10,485 nucleotides of DNA, taken from an uncultured Streptococcus sp. Its GTDB lineage: Bacteria; Bacillota; Bacilli; Lactobacillales; Streptococcaceae. This document shows positions 6,673-10,485 of this stretch, piece by piece. A program made the position numbers and the translations under genes. The notes beneath the pieces were generated by a model that was not told the origin of the DNA, did no database searches, and worked only from the letters and a program-made list of their open reading frames with translations. Within the stretch, counting starts at the first letter, position 1. Every line of letters begins with the position of its first letter. The stretch lies in the NCBI GenBank assembly GCA_934196125.1, contig CAKPVT010000049.1, positions 1-10,485 on the forward strand, written 5' to 3'.

Positions 6673-9600
6673 CTAGACCTCAGCTTTAGATGCCTTTTGA
6701 AGTAATTTTTGCCAATTCAACGTTACAAAAACATTGACACCAATCAACAGAAGAATGGCTACAATAGCACCAAGAAGCAAAAGTAAGCTTGCTGATTGCC
6801 CGTCAAAGTAAGATGACAATGTTTCTTCCAAGATAGACAATACATTGAGTTTCTTAAGGTTTGCTGGTACTCCTGACAAGGTCGCTGTTGTCCCAATCGC
6901 ATTTGAAAGATAGACAAAGCTGATTATCATAAAGAGGCTCAATCCCATACCAAAGGCTTTAAAATTCTTAATCAAGAGGTACTGTCCTTGCGTCAAAATA
7001 AGGCTAAATAGAGCGACAACAAGTACCCATGACGGCATTAATTCACGTTCAACTGATAATCTAGACGCTGAAACACTTCCTAGAATCACACCGATAATGA
7101 TCGCTAAAAGTGCGATAACAGCAGTATTTAAAATATCTGTTTCTTGAAGTTTATTAATGCTAAATTTATCTTTTACTTTTTGAATGACATTATAGGTTGC
7201 AAAAATGTAAGCTGTAAAGAGAGTTGCAATTTCTAATAGGAGAATCCAAGTAAATGGACGATAGACATTCACAGTCGCTTTAACAGAAGATGATGATTCT
7301 GTTACTGGATTTGATAAGAAATCAAGCAAAGCTTCGTTTGCAACTCCGTTGCTATAAGCATTGTTCAATACTTTAACAAATGAACCGACAAAGTCACCAC
7401 TTTCTTCTAATTCCTTGTTAAACTGTGCCATCAAATCTTGAGCATCTGTGGCTAACTTACTACTATCACTTCGGACGCTTTCCACATCACTATTAAATGA
7501 AGAGAAAAGGGTGTTCACTTGACTAGCTTCATCAGCATTAGATTCTGATGTTGATTTCAATTCAGATGTTGATGATAGCAAATCAGATAGCGTTGAGCTC
7601 AATGTACCCAAGGTTGAATCTGAATCACTTAAAGCAGAAGAGACTGATGTTTCTTGAGTTTTCAAATCTGAAATTTGTTCTTGTAATGATTGAACAGCAT
7701 TAATTTCTGAAGTCAAACTGCTAGTTATAGCCTCGTTTGAACTTTGAAGACTTACTAACTGACCAGCGATTGTTTTACGCTTTTCTTCCAATTTTTCAAT
7801 CTGTTGTTGGATTGATTCTGTTGTAGATGTGCTATTTTCAGTATAACTTGTTAGATTGTGCATAAGAGCTGTCTTTACAATATCAGTTATTAATTCTTTC
7901 ACAGATTGGTTAAGAAAAGCATCTGTTTTTTCATAGTATTGTTTTAGTAGCGTTTGAGCATTTTTATAAACATCTTTTACTTCTTGAACCTTAGCTGTGT
8001 AAGCTGATTCCGCTGTACGATAATCCTGCGCTTTAGTCTGATAGTCTGTTATATCAGACATTGTATCCGCAGATGTCACGGTCACACCATTAATTGTTAC
8101 AGAAATGCTATCGCTAACCGAACTGTCATCCGTCGTGTCTGCGGTATCTGTATCGTAATGGTAAGTAAATTTAAAGCTATTATCTGAAGATGATGAATCA
8201 GCCAAAGTCACTTCAACATTTTCAGTATCGCTACCGCTATAAGTCTTTCCATTATAAGACCAAGAATCCAAGACAAAACCTGCACGACTTGGTAAAGTCA
8301 ATGATACTTTTGCCTTAACTGTTGTTGCTGAATTTGTAGCATCCGTCACTGAATTCGTATAAGCCTGTTCTTCAGTTTCAAAATCATTCTTAGCGGTTTC
8401 TAGCGCTGTTTTAGCAGCTGCCAATTCACTTGAAAGTGCAGACGGTGTGTATGAAACTTCTGAACTAAATTTATCCGCTAAATTCGTGCTAAAGTCTGAA
8501 AGACTATCTGCGGCACTCGCATCCAAGTAAGTCATGTTATCAGCAAGACTTTTGACACCACTTTGGTCGATTGCTGGTAATTGATTAAGAGCTACTGATG
8601 TTGTTGATTGCAAACTACTGCGGTAAGAATCCGCTGTCGTAGCAAGGTAAGATTTACCATCACTTTTCCTTTTCTGATTTAATAAATCTGCTACTGTTAA
8701 ATCATCAGAACCGGCTTTATAGTATTTTGCAACTTCTTCTTTTGCAAATTTTTCTATATTAACTTTTTGTTCTTGCAAAACTTGGAGTTGTTCTGCAAAT
8801 TGTTTTTCTAAAGTATCAATTTGTTTTTCTAAAGAATCAACTTGATTTTGAACGTCATCATTTCCATTAGTGCTAAACGAAGAAACGTTAGAAACCGTTG
8901 TTTCTAATTGGCTTTGTGTATCTTGTAGTAACTCTGTCATTGTTGCCAAATCAGTTGACAAAGCGCCAGGGGCAACAGCCATCAAAGCACTCGCAAAATC
9001 TGCGTAGCTAATACTATCATTAGCGCGTTTTTCAACCAAACTCATCAAATCAGTACTGAATGATTGTTGTGATGAATCCAACGTATTGTAAAGAGATGAA
9101 AAGGTTGATAATGATTGAATCAAAGCTTCATTTGCGGTTAAATTACTGTTTGCAGTCGTTAATAAAGTAGGGAAATTATTTTCAAAATCAACTGCTGAAC
9201 CAAGTAAATTCGTGCGATAAGAATAAATATTACCTGTTTGTTGATTAGCGACAACTTGTACATTTTGTTGGGCTGTATAAAGATTGCTCAAAATACTAGC
9301 CATATACATATCAACCAATTGATTATTCAAATCGGAAACAATATCCTTACCAACTTTAGTGGCTTCTGTTTCGATTTGTTGATTACCATCGGCTTTTACT
9401 TCATAACTAATGGTTGCTTGTTCAGCACTCAAGCTGTTTAAGTCAAGGATTTTAGCTGAAAAATCACTTGGAATAATGACGATTAACTGATAATTTCCAC
9501 TATCTGCTGTACCACGAGTAACAACAGACCAGTTTTGACTATCATCTTTTTCTAATTTCTTAATATAGCTATTCCCAAGGCTATGTGTATTATTACCAGA

Positions 9601-9774
9601 AACGATGGCTTTATCTTCATTAACGATAGCAACGTTAAGACGCGTTGCAGTTCCAGATGCCGATGTCGCTGTCGTCTCATTATTATCCTGAATAGCAATA
9701 TTCAACCCCGCTACAGCCACTAGCAATAGAACAACTGCGCCAATACTGATAATATATTTTATTAACTTTTTCAT
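6673..9774 (-). CDS. esaA: EsaA, polytopic membrane protein with a long extracellular stalk, type VIIb secretion system
   Basis: The product has 1033 residues. It has an N-terminal membrane helix (about 7-28), a very large extracellular region (about 30-835), and five C-terminal helices (about 841-862, 881-901, 914-934, 939-959, 994-1018): the YhgE/Pip-like EsaA architecture. The extracellular part is rich in Ser, Thr, Gln and Asn, has coiled-coil-like stretches at about 308-350 and 652-705, and a region at about 485-565 richer in beta-type sequence (GFVLDSWSYNGKTYSG and following). From established work, streptococcal EsaA forms an elongated arrow-shaped dimer that could span the cell wall, and homologues include a lactococcal phage receptor (YueB/Pip). 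The start ATG 9772-9774 is supported by the immediate Lys-Lys plus membrane helix. Its ribosome binding site is poor (only AGAAAT just upstream), which suggests low output. The hairpin at 9797-9831 lies just upstream. Confidence 0.96.
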   Translation of the reverse strand: MKKLIKYIISIGAVVLLLVAVAGLNIAIQDNNETTATSASGTATRLNVAIVNEDKAIVSGNNTHSLGNSYIKKLEKDDSQNWSVVTRGTADSGNYQLIVIIPSDFSAKILDLNSLSAEQATISYEVKADGNQQIETEATKVGKDIVSDLNNQLVDMYMASILSNLYTAQQNVQVVANQQTGNIYSYRTNLLGSAVDFENNFPTLLTTANSNLTANEALIQSLSTFSSLYNTLDSSQQSFSTDLMSLVEKRANDSISYADFASALMAVAPGALSTDLATMTELLQDTQSQLETTVSNVSSFSTNGNDDVQNQVDSLEKQIDTLEKQFAEQLQVLQEQKVNIEKFAKEEVAKYYKAGSDDLTVADLLNQKRKSDGKSYLATTADSYRSSLQSTTSVALNQLPAIDQSGVKSLADNMTYLDASAADSLSDFSTNLADKFSSEVSYTPSALSSELAAAKTALETAKNDFETEEQAYTNSVTDATNSATTVKAKVSLTLPSRAGFVLDSWSYNGKTYSGSDTENVEVTLADSSSSDNSFKFTYHYDTDTADTTDDSSVSDSISVTINGVTVTSADTMSDITDYQTKAQDYRTAESAYTAKVQEVKDVYKNAQTLLKQYYEKTDAFLNQSVKELITDIVKTALMHNLTSYTENSTSTTESIQQQIEKLEEKRKTIAGQLVSLQSSNEAITSSLTSEINAVQSLQEQISDLKTQETSVSSALSDSDSTLGTLSSTLSDLLSSTSELKSTSESNADEASQVNTLFSSFNSDVESVRSDSSKLATDAQDLMAQFNKELEESGDFVGSFVKVLNNAYSNGVANEALLDFLSNPVTESSSSVKATVNVYRPFTWILLLEIATLFTAYIFATYNVIQKVKDKFSINKLQETDILNTAVIALLAIIIGVILGSVSASRLSVERELMPSWVLVVALFSLILTQGQYLLIKNFKAFGMGLSLFMIISFVYLSNAIGTTATLSGVPANLKKLNVLSILEETLSSYFDGQSASLLLLLGAIVAILLLIGVNVFVTLNWQKLLQKASKAEV
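8800..8841 (-). repeat. Two 21-base tandem repeats encoding a duplicated coiled-coil heptad in EsaA
   Basis: Units 8800-8820 and 8821-8841 match at 19 of 21 positions and encode consecutive heptads of the form Asp-Ser/Thr-Leu-Glu-Lys-Gln-Ile/Phe (near residues 312-325). Being in frame and heptad-sized, the duplication lengthens the coiled coil by one turn set. Confidence 0.75.
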
Positions 9775-9794
9775 ATTTCTGATATTTAAAACCC

Positions 9795-9831
9795 AAAATA
9801 GCAGAGCAGGTAAGCAACCTGCCCTGCTATT
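9795..9831 (-). terminator. Strong hairpin between esxA and esaA: probable leaky intrinsic terminator/attenuator
   Basis: In the minus-strand RNA, 9817-9831 (AAUAGCAGGGCAGGU) pairs with 9797-9811 (ACCUGCUCUGCUAUU) around a 5-base loop (9812-9816). The stem has 15 pairs including one G-U wobble, and no bulge. The 3' arm runs into UAUUUU and then GGGUUUU, so the U-tract is short and interrupted. On the plus strand the same pair is an A-C mismatch, so the structure favours minus-strand RNA, the direction of the genes. It sits 16 bases past the esxA TAA and 22 bases before the esaA ATG. Partial read-through would give much esxA mRNA and little of the rest; it could also stabilise the 3' end of a short esxA transcript. 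Confidence 0.8.
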
Positions 9832-9847
9832 ACACTAATTCACCTTA

Positions 9848-10141
9848 TTAATTAAAACCAATTTGTGATGCAATTTGTGCATCTGTTTCTTCTAGCGTAT
9901 TCGCTACTTGATTCAACTGTTGGTTAATTTCATCCAATAAATCAGCAAACTGACTTACTTTTGGTGATAGTTCATTAAACTGTTGTTCAAAGCTGTCAAA
10001 TGCGTTCCCATCCCAATTGGCATCAATCTCAGCTTGTGTATTTGTCAAGCGAGTCAAAACATCACGTACTGAAGTTGCTCCCTCAGTGTAACTTTGTGCC
10101 TGTGTACGTAGTTCATCAGGTGTTAATTTAATCTGTGACAT
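9848..10141 (-). CDS. esxA: EsxA, secreted WXG100-family helical hairpin protein
   Basis: The product has 97 residues starting MSQIKLTPDELR. Two helices flank the turn motif W43-D44-G45 (in NWDGNAF), the hallmark of WXG100 proteins. Near the C-terminus L83, D87, I90 and I94 fit the hxxxD/ExxhxxxH-type pattern common in Firmicutes EsxA. There is no signal peptide; these proteins leave folded as dimers via EssC. The start is ATG 10139-10141 because AAGGAG lies 9 bases upstream and the WXG100 family begins at this point. A frame extended to a TTG at 10210 would run over the promoter and add 23 residues not typical of the family. The stop is a tandem TAATAA. It is the first gene of the cluster, behind its own promoter and before a strong hairpin, which suits a highly expressed secreted protein. 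Confidence 0.97.
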   Translation of the reverse strand: MSQIKLTPDELRTQAQSYTEGATSVRDVLTRLTNTQAEIDANWDGNAFDSFEQQFNELSPKVSQFADLLDEINQQLNQVANTLEETDAQIASQIGFN

Positions 10142-10150
10142 AAAATAAAA

Positions 10151-10156
10151 CTCCTT
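10151..10156 (-). promoter_or_regulatory. Ribosome binding site of esxA
   Basis: AAGGAG on the minus strand is 9 bases before ATG 10139-10141. It is the strongest site in the operon by match and spacing and decides for the 97-residue EsxA. Confidence 0.88.
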
Positions 10157-10181
10157 ATTATTTATGATTAATTTTTCCATT

Positions 10182-10210
10182 ATTCTATCAGATTTAGAAT
10201 TTTTTAGCAA
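10182..10210 (-). promoter_or_regulatory. Predicted sigma-A promoter of esxA (and of the operon)
   Basis: On the minus strand a -35 TTGCTA (10205-10210) and a -10 TAGAAT (10182-10187) are separated by 17 bases. A TG one base before the -10 makes it an extended -10 (TGATAGAAT), common in streptococci. Transcription would start near 10175, leaving a leader of about 35 bases before the esxA ATG. No other clear promoter is visible before esaA, essA, esaB, essB or essC. Confidence 0.7.
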
Positions 10211-10249
10211 GTCATTTCAGAAAAAATATGAATGAAATAATTGTATCAA

Positions 10250-10398
10250 TTACCGAACTCTTACTTCACTTTTAGTTATTTTTGAAACCTCCAAGCCTAA
10301 GGCCTCAGCTACTGCATTTTGAAGTGTTTTATCAGGCATCCAATCATCAATGGACTCTGCCCCCCCGAAAAGTCAACTATATCAATATCTTTTGTCAT
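10250..10398 (-). pseudogene. Frameshifted remnant, possibly of a leucine-rich-repeat-type surface protein
   Basis: One frame starts at ATG 10396-10398 (MTKDIDIVDFSGG) and reaches a run of seven G (minus strand; 10360-10366). Immediately after it a different frame reads IDDWMPDKTLQNAVAEALGL, continuing EVSKITKSEVRVR to TAA at 10250-10252. Adding one G would join the two into a single 49-residue stretch. The WMPDK.LQ.AVAEALGL..SKITK pattern resembles the short cap segment found before leucine-rich repeats in some Gram-positive surface proteins, but nothing follows it, so it would be a fragment. The similarity is from memory and weak. In the same frame as the ATG, upstream, GIIEDAALFIDHI ends at TAA 10414-10416 and may be more of the same decay. 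It does not overlap the esxA promoter. Confidence 0.45.
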
Positions 10399-10485
10399 AA
10401 ACAACAGCCTTTTTTATATGTGGTCGATAAAGAGAGCAGCGTCTTCAATGATGCCATTCTCAATTCATGAGAATAGCGTCAGCAA
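10399..10485. other. Right-edge stretch without an intact gene
   Basis: All three minus-strand frames are interrupted here and no plus-strand coding frame is convincing. The only structure noted is an inverted repeat, ATTCTCA (10456-10462) and TGAGAAT (10468-10474) around a 5-base loop, with two further pairs after a mismatch (GC/GC at 10453-10454 and 10476-10477). It has no adjoining U-run in either direction, so I do not call it a terminator. The stretch may be further eroded sequence from the remnant at 10250-10398. Confidence 0.4.

Noticed and set aside
10142..10210. N-terminal extension of EsxA by 23 residues from a TTG at 10208-10210
   Set aside because: The extension covers the predicted -35 and -10 and has no ribosome binding site at its start, whereas AAGGAG sits at the right distance from ATG 10139-10141, where the WXG100 family normally begins.
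10282..10470. Plus-strand frame of 62 codons at the right edge
   Set aside because: It is antisense to the decayed stretch, carries no recognisable domain, and its composition looks random; the minus-strand reading gives a more protein-like pattern.
10453..10477. Inverted repeat as a terminator of an upstream gene
   Set aside because: There is no U-run after either arm and the stem is only 7 pairs before a mismatch, so it lacks the features of an intrinsic terminator.
1..10485. CRISPR arrays, tRNA or rRNA genes, insertion sequences
   Set aside because: No spaced direct repeats, no tRNA- or rRNA-like stretches and no transposase reading frame or terminal inverted repeats were seen; coding sequence fills nearly the whole window.

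Overview
The window holds the complete core locus of a Firmicutes-type (type VIIb) ESX/Ess protein secretion system. All genes lie on the minus strand, so transcription runs from the right end to the left. The gene order esxA-esaA-essA-esaB-essB-essC is the canonical T7SSb order. The protein sequences (EsxA opening MSQIKLTPDELR, an EsaA of about 1030 aa, an EssC with FHA domains and tandem ATPases), the AT-rich flanks and the AGGAG-type ribosome binding sites point to a Streptococcus. The S. bovis/equinus/gallolyticus group is a reasonable guess, but the species cannot be fixed from this sequence alone.

Layout from right to left: (1) 10142-10485 has no intact gene. It holds a decayed, frameshifted reading-frame remnant (about 10250-10398) and a good promoter for esxA (10182-10210). 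(2) esxA encodes the secreted WXG100 helical-hairpin protein; its true start is at 10141, giving 97 aa. (3) A strong hairpin (9797-9831) followed by a short U-rich run separates esxA from the rest and probably acts as a leaky terminator or attenuator. (4) esaA, essA, esaB, essB and essC follow in a tightly packed block with gaps or overlaps of 1-4 bases, so they should be co-transcribed and translationally coupled. Two junctions use the same TAGTG stop/start overlap with a GTG start behind an AGAGGAG ribosome binding site. (5) Twelve bases after essC the next gene starts and runs off the left edge. Its 88 visible residues look like a small LXG-toxin-associated helical targeting protein (Lap1/DUF3130-like), including an FxxxD motif. 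The window therefore probably stops just inside the effector/immunity module.

How the parts fit: EssC is the membrane-anchored FtsK/SpoIIIE-type motor that recruits and drives substrates. EssB (pseudokinase plus extracellular domain), EssA, EsaA (long extracellular stalk) and the ubiquitin-like EsaB make up the rest of the machine, and EsxA is a co-secreted small substrate. The most interesting signals are the composition break near the 3' end of essC, which coincides with its variable C-terminal domain, and the start of a putative toxin-targeting gene immediately after it. The core machinery is a known system; the novelty, if any, lies beyond the left edge and in the mosaic essC.
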